This document shows, piece after piece, positions 54,502-62,305 of a stretch of 64,000 nucleotides of DNA. Position numbers and translations under genes: made by a program. Position 1 is the first letter of the stretch. Every line of letters begins with the position of its first letter. The notes beneath the pieces were generated by a model. The model did no database searches and was not told the DNA's origin. It was given only the letters and a program-made list of their open reading frames with translations. This DNA comes from Pseudomonas argentinensis (GTDB lineage Bacteria; Pseudomonadota; Gammaproteobacteria; Pseudomonadales; Pseudomonadaceae), in NCBI RefSeq assembly GCF_001839655.2, contig NZ_CP056087.1, positions 2,542,001-2,606,000 on the forward strand, written 5' to 3'.

Positions 54502-55044
54502 ATGTCAAAAGCAGAGCAGGCTTTCCAGTACTCGATTAAAGACGCCGAAGAGCTCCTTGAACACTTCGACTCCCTCAACGCCAACCCGCCTCCGGCCAAT
54601 GCGGAGGTGCTCAAACGCGCAGGGCTGGTCATGGCCCTGACCGCCTGGGAGACCTACGTCGAGGATCGTGTCACTGAGGCGCTGGCAATCCAGCTCAAGC
54701 TGATCAAGGGAAGCCGGTGCGGCGACTTCATGGCCGAGAAACTGGAGAACGAGCTCAAGCGTTTTCACAACCCTGATTCGGCGAAGACAAAGCAGCTATT
54801 CCTGGACTACCTCGGTGTCGACGTCACTACCAGTTGGGCCGGCATGAGCACTGATGCAGCAGGGAATCGGAAGGCGCTTGACGCTTTGATCAGCAAGCGG
54901 GGGCAGGCTGTGCATCGATCCAAGGTACAGAGCACGGGTGTGCCAGCTGCTCACCTGGTCAAGCGTGATGATCTGGAGAAAGCCATCCGACTTATCAAGC
55001 TTCTTGTGCAGAAGACTGATCAGTGTGTGAATGAACAGATTTAG
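54502..55044 (+). CDS. HEPN-domain protein (RiboL-PSP-like) with R-x4-H motif
   Basis: A 180-residue helical protein of the HEPN type. The putative RNase motif R133-x4-H138 lies in KRGQAVHRSK, in the penultimate helix as expected; the N-terminal part ALTAWETYVEDRVTEAL is typical of RiboL-PSP HEPN proteins. Such proteins often are abortive-infection RNases. No partner nucleotidyltransferase (MNT) gene is adjacent. ATG 54502 has AGGA upstream. The next gene is a membrane protein 187 bp on. Confidence 0.75.
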   Translation: MSKAEQAFQYSIKDAEELLEHFDSLNANPPPANAEVLKRAGLVMALTAWETYVEDRVTEALAIQLKLIKGSRCGDFMAEKLENELKRFHNPDSAKTKQLFLDYLGVDVTTSWAGMSTDAAGNRKALDALISKRGQAVHRSKVQSTGVPAAHLVKRDDLEKAIRLIKLLVQKTDQCVNEQI

Positions 55045-55231
55045 TAGTAACACACAGAGGAACCTCAAGGCTTCTGTCTCAGCTATGGCGAGCCGTTCTT
55101 CAGATAGCACGCCAATTGAATAAATAGCTAAAGTCCTGCAGAAAAAAGTGTGCTACCTCCTCCCGATGCAGTTCATGTTTCATGTTCCCGTACTATCAGC
55201 ATCCGCCGTACAAAAACTCAGGAGTCATAGA

Positions 55232-56404
55232 TTGCCAGCTAAGAACAAATTTTCAGAGGTCGAAAACCAGAGCGATCAGACACAGGATTCGGAGAAAGGT
55301 TTTTTTCTTAGTGAGGAGATGTGTCGAAAGTTAGCCGAATCCCAGAAGCAATATCGCCGTGAGCAGCGTCGCCAGAGACGACTTGAGTTTAGCTGGGTCT
55401 CTTGGTTTTTTGATGAGTTTCCTAGCGACGATATGTTTAGGCCCGCACTTCGCGAGAGGAGAAATACGCGGCAGGAGATGATGTATCACCGTTTTCGGCA
55501 GATGATTAGCTGGTCATTCTGGTCAAGAATGAAGTCCTCAACTGGGGTCAAACTTGTAGCCATCGGGGGGTTGGTGGCTGCATTCCTCCAGGCAGCTCCG
55601 GACTTGAAAGGAGTAGAGGCCGCTGTACTTCCATTAAGCTGGTTACTGTTGGGCGGCGTCTTCTATTTGCTCGCAGTGATTTGTTTTGAGATTAGGTGTC
55701 CGGTTCTGCTCAAGCGAACGCTTGCAAGTAACGAGGACTACCTTGGAATTGAAGGCCGACGCTGGTTGCTCGCGCTGGTGGAGGATGAACTCAGGCGATG
55801 GTGGAGCATTAAGAGCTACGATATGGAAATCGGAGCGTATAGTCCTGAGTCAAATAAATATCAGACTGCAGAGGCTATAACTCAGTATGGCGATATACCA
55901 GTCTACGATGGGTTCGACGATTATGCTTCTACGCGAATTGAGTATGCTTTAAATGAGTATTCAAACTTAGCTTCGGTAGCTATGTGGAGGGCAGAGTTTG
56001 AGCCCAATCAGTACGAGAAGTTCAGCCCGGTACGCGTAATATCACCGACGAATGCGCCTTTGCGCAGTTTCCACCTGAGCCGCCTTAATTCATTTGACGC
56101 AAAATTGTCTAAAGAGGGAAAGGAAGGAGACTTGGTGCTGCGTTGGTTCGACAGTTCCTTGATGTTCCTCTCAAAAGTGGAGGGGCCTCATAATTTGACT
56201 GTATCTGCTAACGCTGAGGGGCTTCTATATCTTTTCCAGAACGATTCATCTGCGTTAATCTTCACGCGGATCATTGCCCAGTGGCAGAACACAATGCGGC
56301 CATGGAGTCGCTTGCTTTTGATCTGCTTATTTATCGCTAGCGGAGGCTGCTTTGCTTGGTTCGTTCTATTACAGATGAAAATATTGATTCCTATCCTCAT
56401 GTGA
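55232..56404 (+). CDS. Membrane protein of unknown function next to the HEPN gene
   Basis: A 390-residue protein with two central membrane helices (VKLVAIGGLVAAFLQAA, SWLLLGGVFYLLAVICFEI) and one C-terminal helix (LLLICLFIASGGCFAWFVLL). The N-terminus is charged (KQYRREQRRQRRLEFSWV). The TTG at 55232 has AGGAG seven bases upstream and is preferred; the frame extends to 55148 without a ribosome site. I recognise no family. Its place after a HEPN protein suggests a role in the same module. Confidence 0.55.
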   Translation: MPAKNKFSEVENQSDQTQDSEKGFFLSEEMCRKLAESQKQYRREQRRQRRLEFSWVSWFFDEFPSDDMFRPALRERRNTRQEMMYHRFRQMISWSFWSRMKSSTGVKLVAIGGLVAAFLQAAPDLKGVEAAVLPLSWLLLGGVFYLLAVICFEIRCPVLLKRTLASNEDYLGIEGRRWLLALVEDELRRWWSIKSYDMEIGAYSPESNKYQTAEAITQYGDIPVYDGFDDYASTRIEYALNEYSNLASVAMWRAEFEPNQYEKFSPVRVISPTNAPLRSFHLSRLNSFDAKLSKEGKEGDLVLRWFDSSLMFLSKVEGPHNLTVSANAEGLLYLFQNDSSALIFTRIIAQWQNTMRPWSRLLLICLFIASGGCFAWFVLLQMKILIPILM

Positions 56405-56431
56405 TGCCGACGTCGAGACACCATTGAGAAT

Positions 56432-56453
56432 AAAGGCCGCTCTCGCGGCCTTT
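56432..56453. terminator. Bidirectional terminator (aaaggccgc stem, second copy)
   Basis: Arms aaaggccgc / gcggccttt, loop tctc, between the membrane gene and the convergent MvaT-like gene. The stem is identical to that at 52783-52804. Confidence 0.8.
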
Positions 56454-56463
56454 GATCAATCAT

Positions 56464-56823
56464 TCACTGCACCCAGCTCTCAACCGTCTCAGCGCCGTGC
56501 TCTTCTTTCCAAGCCTTCAGCACCTTGTGATTTCCGCCCTTAGTCTCAATCACTTCACCAGTGTTCGGGTTCTTGTAACGCTTAAGAGCCCGCTCACGAC
56601 GAGCCTGCTTAGCTGGAGCAGCTTTGCGTCCGGTGCCAGCCGACGGATCCAACAGGTCAATTACGTTGCGCAGCGAGTAGTTGTACTCACCCAAAAGCTT
56701 GCGCAGTTTGCTTTCAAATTCGATTTCTTTCTTCAGGCCTTCGTCACCCTGAAGGGCCGCGAGGCGCTGCTTGTGCTCTTCGATCTGGGCTTCGAGTGCT
56801 TTAAATTCTGCGAGTTTCGACAT
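56464..56823 (-). CDS. MvaT/MvaU-family xenogeneic silencer
   Basis: A 119-residue H-NS analogue. The N-terminal coiled coil (AEFKALEAQIEEHKQRLAAL) mediates oligomerisation; the C-terminal DNA-binding part KNPNTGEVIETKGGNHKVLKAW is nearly the MvaT consensus with the GGNHK pincer that inserts in AT-rich minor grooves. In Pseudomonas these proteins silence foreign DNA. Being on the island, it may be an accessory paralogue that tunes the host silencer. An AT-rich inverted repeat lies upstream. Confidence 0.9.
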   Translation of the reverse strand: MSKLAEFKALEAQIEEHKQRLAALQGDEGLKKEIEFESKLRKLLGEYNYSLRNVIDLLDPSAGTGRKAAPAKQARRERALKRYKNPNTGEVIETKGGNHKVLKAWKEEHGAETVESWVQ

Positions 56824-57158
56824 AAGAGCTCCCCAATTTTTAAAATGAAAGGTATTTGATAATTTGTCACGCAGGGTAGACAGCTTAATATAAAAAACAT
56901 TCCGCTGCTTTTATATTTTGGACAGCTGGGTCACACGGTGCGCTCGGGTAGACGGGGCTTTTTCGTCATCCAATGTGAAGGAGGTCACAATCAGGAGCTG
57001 TCTCTAGCCATAGACCCTGTGAGCAGCTAAAGATTTTCTTTTTTGGTAAGACAGAAAGTCCTTGTTGTTGACTTCAGCCTCGCCATCCAGAATTCCCCTC
57101 ACGGGCGAGCGGCTCCAAGTGCGCTGCTAGTGGTGAAGCTTTAATGAGGTGGCCAACA
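56824..57158. other. 335-bp divergent intergenic region with AT-rich inverted repeat
   Basis: No gene. It includes aatataaaa / ttttatatt arms at 56887-56895 and 56909-56917 between the mvaT-like gene and the EamA gene, flanked by gacagct words at about 56879 and 56921. This could be a binding site for the silencer itself. GAGGTGG at 57146 is the ribosome site of the EamA gene. Confidence 0.45.
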
Positions 57159-58061
57159 ATGACAAATGAGCCAATGCACACGTCTGCTGGGGCTGTTTTT
57201 TCATCGTGGGGATTTCCAGCTGCTATCAGTCTATTGGCCTTTGCGGCCAACTCGATCCTTTGCAGACTTGCGCTGGCGGGCGGAAATATTGATCCAGAGT
57301 CCTTTACGGCAATTCGCCTGGTCAGTGGCGCTCTCTTTTTGGTGTGTTTGATCAGACTTCGGCAGCCCGTAACGGCGCTTGGTGGAAGCTGGAGGGGCGG
57401 CTTGTCTCTGTTTTTCTATGCATATCTGTTTTCGCTCGCCTACTTGGAGCTGGAGGCGGGAGCAGGGGCGTTGATTCTTTTCGGCGCAGTCCAAATCACT
57501 ATGTTTGTATTCGGCTGGCTCAAAGGGGAGTTTTTACGCTTGCAGGTCGTTCTGGGGATGTTGGTTGGGTTTACAGGCTTGGTGGTCTTACTACTTCCCA
57601 GTGACAATGCACCTCCGCTTATCAGTGCACTAGTCATGATGGCCTCCGGGATAGCTTGGGGCGCCTATTCAGTGATTGGAAAGGGCTCGGAAAATCCCCT
57701 GGCCGACACTACAGGTAATTTCGTTCGTAGCCTGCCTATGATGCTTGCTGCTTGGATTCTTCTGGGCGGGGAAACGCATATCACTTCTGCGGGCTCCATG
57801 TACGCCCTCGGTTCGGGAGTATTAGCCTCAGGGGCGGGCTACTCGATTTGGTATGCTGTTGTGAAGCGGATCAGTGCCCAACAAGCTGCAACGCTTCAGC
57901 TTAGCGTGCCGGTTTTGGCTTCGTTTGCCGGGGTTGTTCTGCTTAGTGAGCCTATGACGTGGAGAATGTTTCTGAGCTCGGCAGTCGTCCTCGGTGGAAT
58001 CGCTATCGCGGTGATCCCCCTTAGACAGCGGGTAGCCGATAGCCCGGACTTAGGGCGGTAG
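57159..58061 (+). CDS. EamA/DMT-family exporter
   Basis: A 300-residue drug/metabolite transporter with about ten membrane helices in two EamA repeats. Motifs: FAANSILCRLAL at the first helix, FTAIRLVSGALFLV in the second, LEAGAGALILFGAVQ in the third or fourth, and MASGIAWGAYSVIGKG at the start of the second repeat. The substrate is unknown; amino acids or metabolites are typical. ATG 57159 follows GAGGTGG. Confidence 0.85.
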   Translation: MTNEPMHTSAGAVFSSWGFPAAISLLAFAANSILCRLALAGGNIDPESFTAIRLVSGALFLVCLIRLRQPVTALGGSWRGGLSLFFYAYLFSLAYLELEAGAGALILFGAVQITMFVFGWLKGEFLRLQVVLGMLVGFTGLVVLLLPSDNAPPLISALVMMASGIAWGAYSVIGKGSENPLADTTGNFVRSLPMMLAAWILLGGETHITSAGSMYALGSGVLASGAGYSIWYAVVKRISAQQAATLQLSVPVLASFAGVVLLSEPMTWRMFLSSAVVLGGIAIAVIPLRQRVADSPDLGR

Positions 58062-58173
58062 GTGGTGTTATTCGAAATCCATTCAATGGGGCGTGTAATT
58101 ATTCAGGTACGCGCGGCGGCTCAATCGAGGTGAGCCGCTGCGTGTCATACGTTGATGCCTATCAAGCACCGCT

Positions 58174-58719
58174 TTAGGCTGAAAGATATTCGTCTACCGA
58201 TTTGACGGTGGCGTAGCCGAATGCGAATGCTGCCATCATCGCCGCGTGCACGTGTTCAGCCTGTACAGTCACACCCCCAAAAGTTAGATCGAGCGTGGCG
58301 CAGGCGTCATGGAGCACTGTGACTGGATAGCCCATGTCTGCTGCAGCCCTAACTGCAGCATCGATACACATGTGGCTCATTGCCCCGATCACAATTAATT
58401 CTTCTATACCAACAGCATCCAGCTGCGCCTTGAGATCAGTCTCCCGAAAGGAATTGATATGGCTTTTAACGATCACCGGTTCGCCATGCAGAGGCGCAAC
58501 GTCCGACTGAATCTCAGCGCCGTCAGAGTCCTTGGCAAATATAGGGGCATCGCTGGAGGCAGATTCGTGTCTGACATGAAAAATCGAAATACCCCTGCTG
58601 CGGGCGTGTTCTATCACACGTTTAGCGTTCGCAATGGCGATATCGATTCCCGAGAGGGGCAGTTTTCCAGTCGATAAATACTCGTTTTGAAGATCAACTA
58701 TTATCAGTCCACTTTTCAT
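58174..58719 (-). CDS. Isochorismatase-family cysteine hydrolase
   Basis: A 181-residue enzyme with the family triad: D9 in LIIVDLQNEY, K85 in VIVKSHINSF and C118 in GAMSHMCIDAAVRAA. Family members hydrolyse amides or vinyl ethers (nicotinamidase, isochorismatase, carbamoylase types); the substrate here is unknown. ATG 58719 has GGGA at eight bases; a start at 58740 is possible. It is encoded opposite the EamA gene and in line with the MBL-fold gene. Confidence 0.87.
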   Translation of the reverse strand: MKSGLIIVDLQNEYLSTGKLPLSGIDIAIANAKRVIEHARSRGISIFHVRHESASSDAPIFAKDSDGAEIQSDVAPLHGEPVIVKSHINSFRETDLKAQLDAVGIEELIVIGAMSHMCIDAAVRAAADMGYPVTVLHDACATLDLTFGGVTVQAEHVHAAMMAAFAFGYATVKSVDEYLSA

Positions 58720-58878
58720 TTCATTTATCCCGATAGCCAAGATTGCTCAAATATTTAAATTGAAGTATTTGTATGGGTTATCTCAACAGGTTGAGCTATG
58801 CCTGGTGCGAAACGCTTAGCGGTTGAATTTCGGCGCCAATCGCTATCAAAGGTTCACTTCCTGCAGTATCGACGTCAC

Positions 58879-59769
58879 TCAATATCTGTGTATTGCACCG
58901 TCTTCAGGAACGTCTACGCGGTTATCGACACCCTTTTTCTTCGCAAAGTCACGTAGTTCCTTGCGTGTGAGAGACATATGATTAACTGCGTCCATATGCA
59001 CTGCGACGATCTGTGCGCTTTTGGTTACCTGGGTGGCGCGGTATACGTCTTCCTCTCCCATGATAATTGAGCCCTCAAATCCAGTCATTTTTGCTTTACC
59101 AGCATTGAGAACGATGATTTCAGGCTTGAACTTTTCAATCGCCTGATCGACCTCTTTGCGCCAGATGGTGTCGCCGGCTAGGTAAATCGTTTTATAGCCT
59201 TTTGCTCGGAAGACCACCCCCATTGCTTCACCGAGAGGTTTCGCAAGCTCTGGCACCGCATACATTTCGTCAGTGCCATGTTGGCCACCGGTCTTAGTGA
59301 GTTTGACTCCTCCGAACTCGTCTTCATCGGTTAACACACGTACGTTGTCAAAACCTTGGGAACGAATTAAAGCCGCATCAGATTCGTGCTGAGTGAACAG
59401 CGGGATGTCTTTGGGTAATGCTTTTTGCGCCGCGTCATCCCAGTGGTCAAGGTGGGTATGGGTGACGATGATCGCGTCTACGCCGGAGATAACCTGATCG
59501 ACGGACTCTGGTAGATCAACCAACGGGTTACGAAGATTACTGCGATAAGTGTTCTCAAAACCGGGGTAGGTTCCTTTTGTAGCCAGCATGGGATCAACCA
59601 AAAATGTAGTGTCACCGTACGTAATTTTCACGGTGGCATTACGTATTTGCTGTATCTCAACTTTGTGTGCTGCTTTAGCTGCTGGAGTCTTTACCGTTTC
59701 TGCATATGAAGAGGTAGCGAATGCACCACAAGCGAGGTGAAGAGCGAAGCGAAGGGGTGTGATATTCAT
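58879..59769 (-). CDS. Exported MBL-fold metallo-hydrolase
   Basis: A 296-residue protein with a signal peptide (MNITPLRFALHLACGAFATS, cleavage near SYA). Zinc motif VTHTHLDHWDD, further metal ligands GGQHGTDE, AGDTIWR and VHMDAVNHMSL are present, as in UlaG/YtnP-like beta-lactamase-fold hydrolases. Periplasmic location and substrate are not established by sequence. It is divergent from the GlxA-type regulator with a palindromic operator between, which suggests regulation by it. Confidence 0.85.
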   Translation of the reverse strand: MNITPLRFALHLACGAFATSSYAETVKTPAAKAAHKVEIQQIRNATVKITYGDTTFLVDPMLATKGTYPGFENTYRSNLRNPLVDLPESVDQVISGVDAIIVTHTHLDHWDDAAQKALPKDIPLFTQHESDAALIRSQGFDNVRVLTDEDEFGGVKLTKTGGQHGTDEMYAVPELAKPLGEAMGVVFRAKGYKTIYLAGDTIWRKEVDQAIEKFKPEIIVLNAGKAKMTGFEGSIIMGEEDVYRATQVTKSAQIVAVHMDAVNHMSLTRKELRDFAKKKGVDNRVDVPEDGAIHRY

Positions 59770-59828
59770 GAGGGGCCCTGCCAGTCTGTTGAGGCTCCAT
59801 TTTTATCCGCTCACCACCTACATACCAG

Positions 59829-59863
59829 TGGCCCAAATGACGTTTGTAGTTATAATTGGGCCA
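59829..59863. promoter_or_regulatory. Palindromic operator tggcccaa...ttgggcca
   Basis: Perfect 8-bp arms at 59829-59836 and 59856-59863, 19 bp apart, in the divergent promoter region of the MBL-fold gene and the GlxA-type regulator gene. It is a candidate site for the regulator. Confidence 0.5.
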
Positions 59864-59886
59864 AATCGATAAGTGAGGAAGGTCTC

Positions 59887-60924
59887 ATGTCCGCGATAGG
59901 TGTTGCCGTTCTTGCTTTCAATGGCGTAAGCCTTTTCCACCTTTCTGTTCCAGGAGTCGTGCTGGGCGCGGCCGAGGCAGTACCTGGAGAACCCCTATAC
60001 GACGTCAAGTTTTGCGCGGAAGCGCCTGGGATGATAAGCAGTGATCAAGGCATCGGCATCGAGGTCATGTATGGGCTTGAGCTCATGCAGAGCTGCGAAG
60101 TAATCATCATTCCGGCTTGGAGCGACTTTTCAACCGTGGCTTCAACCCGGCTTATTGAGGCGCTTCAATTGGCCAATGCCGAGGGGAAGTTGATTATCGG
60201 TTTGTGTCTAGGCGCGTTTGTGCTGGGCGATGCGGGTTTACTCGATGAGAAAGAGGCAACTACCCACTGGGCCGCTCGCGAGGCATTCGCTAAGCGCTAT
60301 CCGAAGGCCTGTTTTCGGCCCGAGGTGCTGTATGTCGCTGCCAATAACATAATGACCTCAGCCGGAACCGTGGCAGCGATAGATTGTTGCCTGCACCTCG
60401 TGCGTCAGCGACATGGAGCTGACGCTGCAAATCGCACTGCGAGGATGCTCGTGACCCCGCCACACCGGCAAGGTGGCCAGGCGCAGTATGTTGAGCAACC
60501 GGTGCCGCAGCTCGCTTCCGATACCAACTTATCAGACGTGTTGACGTGGGCGAGGGCGAATCTTTCTAGCAATCTTTCACTGGATATGCTCGCTGAAATT
60601 GCAAGGATGAGCCGGCGAACGTTCACACGCCGTTTCAAAGATGCAACAGGAAGCACTGTATCGAAGTGGCTGAATGCCGAACGGGTACTCAGGGCGCAGC
60701 AGTTGCTGGAAACGACGGATCTTCCTATTGAACTTATTGCTGACGAGGCGGGCTTTGGAACACCGCTATCTTTGAGGCAACAATTTAGTTCGCATCTTGG
60801 AACGTCACCCTCTGAATATCGCCGGATGTTTTTCCGCGAAAGGGAATCCAGTGTGAAAGCGAAAGATTTTAACAGTGGGCGGGGTGCAAAGCTCCCAATT
60901 CAGGCGGTTAGCACAGTGCCATAG
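59887..60924 (+). CDS. GlxA-family transcriptional regulator (DJ-1/PfpI plus AraC HTH)
   Basis: A 345-residue regulator. Residues about 1-190 form a class-I glutamine amidotransferase-like (DJ-1/PfpI) domain with the elbow cysteine in IIGLCLGAFVLGDAG; residues about 225-330 are AraC-type double helix-turn-helix, with LDMLAEIARMSRRTFTRRFK and LPIELIADEAGFGTPLSLRQ. The frame opens earlier, but ATG 59887 with GAGGAAGG upstream is the obvious start. It likely controls the divergent hydrolase and possibly itself. Confidence 0.9.
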   Translation: MSAIGVAVLAFNGVSLFHLSVPGVVLGAAEAVPGEPLYDVKFCAEAPGMISSDQGIGIEVMYGLELMQSCEVIIIPAWSDFSTVASTRLIEALQLANAEGKLIIGLCLGAFVLGDAGLLDEKEATTHWAAREAFAKRYPKACFRPEVLYVAANNIMTSAGTVAAIDCCLHLVRQRHGADAANRTARMLVTPPHRQGGQAQYVEQPVPQLASDTNLSDVLTWARANLSSNLSLDMLAEIARMSRRTFTRRFKDATGSTVSKWLNAERVLRAQQLLETTDLPIELIADEAGFGTPLSLRQQFSSHLGTSPSEYRRMFFRERESSVKAKDFNSGRGAKLPIQAVSTVP

Positions 60925-60960
60925 CAGCCTGTACCTTATTCTTACCACTTAGTGCACGCA

Positions 60961-61248
60961 TCACTTGGACATCCATTCAATTACCGCTTTATGGTCTTGA
61001 GCAGTGCAATCCATGCAGAGACCGCCAGGCGGCATGGAATTATACCCGTTGGCTACATGCTTCAGCAGTACATCCATGCCTTGGTCAAGATGCGATTGCC
61101 AGGCTTGAGTATCACCTTTCTTGGGGGCCAATGGCAGCTGACCGTTATGGCAGATTCCGCAAGATCGGTTGAACACCGCTTCGGGATCCTTCGCGGCAAA
61201 GGAGCCAAATGATAGCGAACCCAAAGCAAGTATTAATATATATCGCAT
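60961..61248 (-). CDS. Cytochrome c5-like protein
   Basis: A 95-residue exported monoheme cytochrome. A signal peptide (MRYILILALGSLSFGSFA) is followed by heme motif CGICH in NRSCGICHNG, the axial methionine in NSMPPGGLC and the second cysteine pair region LCMDCT typical of c5. It would carry electrons in the periplasm. It is convergent with the GlxA-type regulator gene and has no oxidase neighbour. Confidence 0.88.
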   Translation of the reverse strand: MRYILILALGSLSFGSFAAKDPEAVFNRSCGICHNGQLPLAPKKGDTQAWQSHLDQGMDVLLKHVANGYNSMPPGGLCMDCTAQDHKAVIEWMSK

Positions 61249-61579
61249 TTATCCCCGCCTTTTCGTGTTCTGCTACCATGCATTATAATGGATCGCGTAT
61301 CACTAAATTTTTTAAATGATTGGGTCTGATCTAATTGTATGGGTTAAATGTGGCAATGCTGGAGTGCGACGTTCTGCCTCAGTATGTCCGCTAGACTGTT
61401 TGCATTGCATGTTATTACCCGTAGTGTGACAGTATGTCGCGCCTCGTTCAGAGGATGCACACGGGTCACGGGCGGTCTCGGGACACTTGAAGCTTATTCG
61501 TGATCTTGGTCGCGAGCGCATTAAGCGTCGCGAGTGTCGATAGCTTTGACACCCACAGCGCCTTTAATTTTTTAGCATC
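61249..61579. other. 331-bp region without a convincing gene
   Basis: AT-rich at first (61260-61340), it probably holds the promoter of the cytochrome gene. A short frame near 61489-61542 gives LKLIRDLGRERIKRREC before a stop, which could be a decayed gene end, but nothing can be named. Confidence 0.35.
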
Positions 61580-62104
61580 CTACTCAGGTATTCGTAACCA
61601 GCGTTGAAATCCTTTTTCTCCAGCCGCCGTCAGAGGTGACCAGGCAAAATCCATTCTGGCAGGAGGCAGCGATTCGAAGTTGAAGCTCTGATGGTTTTCA
61701 TAAGACTTCCACTCCAGCGTGATCGCCGGGATCACCGAGCATGTGACCAGTATTCCTTTCGCTTGACTAGAGTCTGTACTCACCCATCGTGCAGCTGCTG
61801 CAGAAAGTAAGCTTTCGACATGAGAGTGGTTTAACTCCGTGGCGAATTTTGAGTTAAGCAGCCACCGGCATAAGTTGACGTGGAACGTCCAATCTTGAGG
61901 TGGCTGTTTTCGATAAGCCCAGCTCATAAAACGACGGAAAATCTTTAACCCATCAGGCGGATCCAATTTCAGGAGTATTGGACACAAGTCAAAAATCAGG
62001 TGCCAGTACGGTAGTAGCTTCGAGTCTAATGTAATAAATGTTCTGGCATTACCCGGGTAGTCTGGAAATATCGCATTGCTGGCTCTTAGCTTAGGCATAG
62101 TCAT
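61580..62104 (-). CDS. Hypothetical 174-residue protein
   Basis: A cytoplasmic-looking protein (KLRASNAIFPDYPGNARTFI ... LLKLDPPDGLKIFRRFMSW ... EKGFQRWLRIPE) with many Trp and aromatic residues. No family is recognised. It starts MTMPKL; the ATG at 62104 overlaps the stop of a short upstream frame (62101-62298), so translation may be coupled or the frame may be spurious. It follows the TonB receptor gene on the same strand by about 200 bp. Confidence 0.5.
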   Translation of the reverse strand: MTMPKLRASNAIFPDYPGNARTFITLDSKLLPYWHLIFDLCPILLKLDPPDGLKIFRRFMSWAYRKQPPQDWTFHVNLCRWLLNSKFATELNHSHVESLLSAAAARWVSTDSSQAKGILVTCSVIPAITLEWKSYENHQSFNFESLPPARMDFAWSPLTAAGEKGFQRWLRIPE

Positions 62105-62305
62105 CGCGCGTGGCCCTCCTGCCTATGGCGTGCTAATTTCAACCAGTCGACGCTGTGAAGTCGCAGCTTTGTCCGCAAGGTGCAACACGCTGAATGCAAA
62201 ACGGGTAAGTGCCGAGTAGGTGAGTTTTTCATCTTTTTGAGCTCGTAATTTCGGTCGCTGCGAGGTTTGTCGGTGTTATCGCTTGGGCTGTGCGGCACAC
62301 GTTTT

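Noticed and set aside
62101..62298. 65-codon frame between the TonB receptor and the 174-residue gene.
   Set aside because: GTG start without ribosome site and random-looking product; only the ATGA overlap with the next gene speaks for it.
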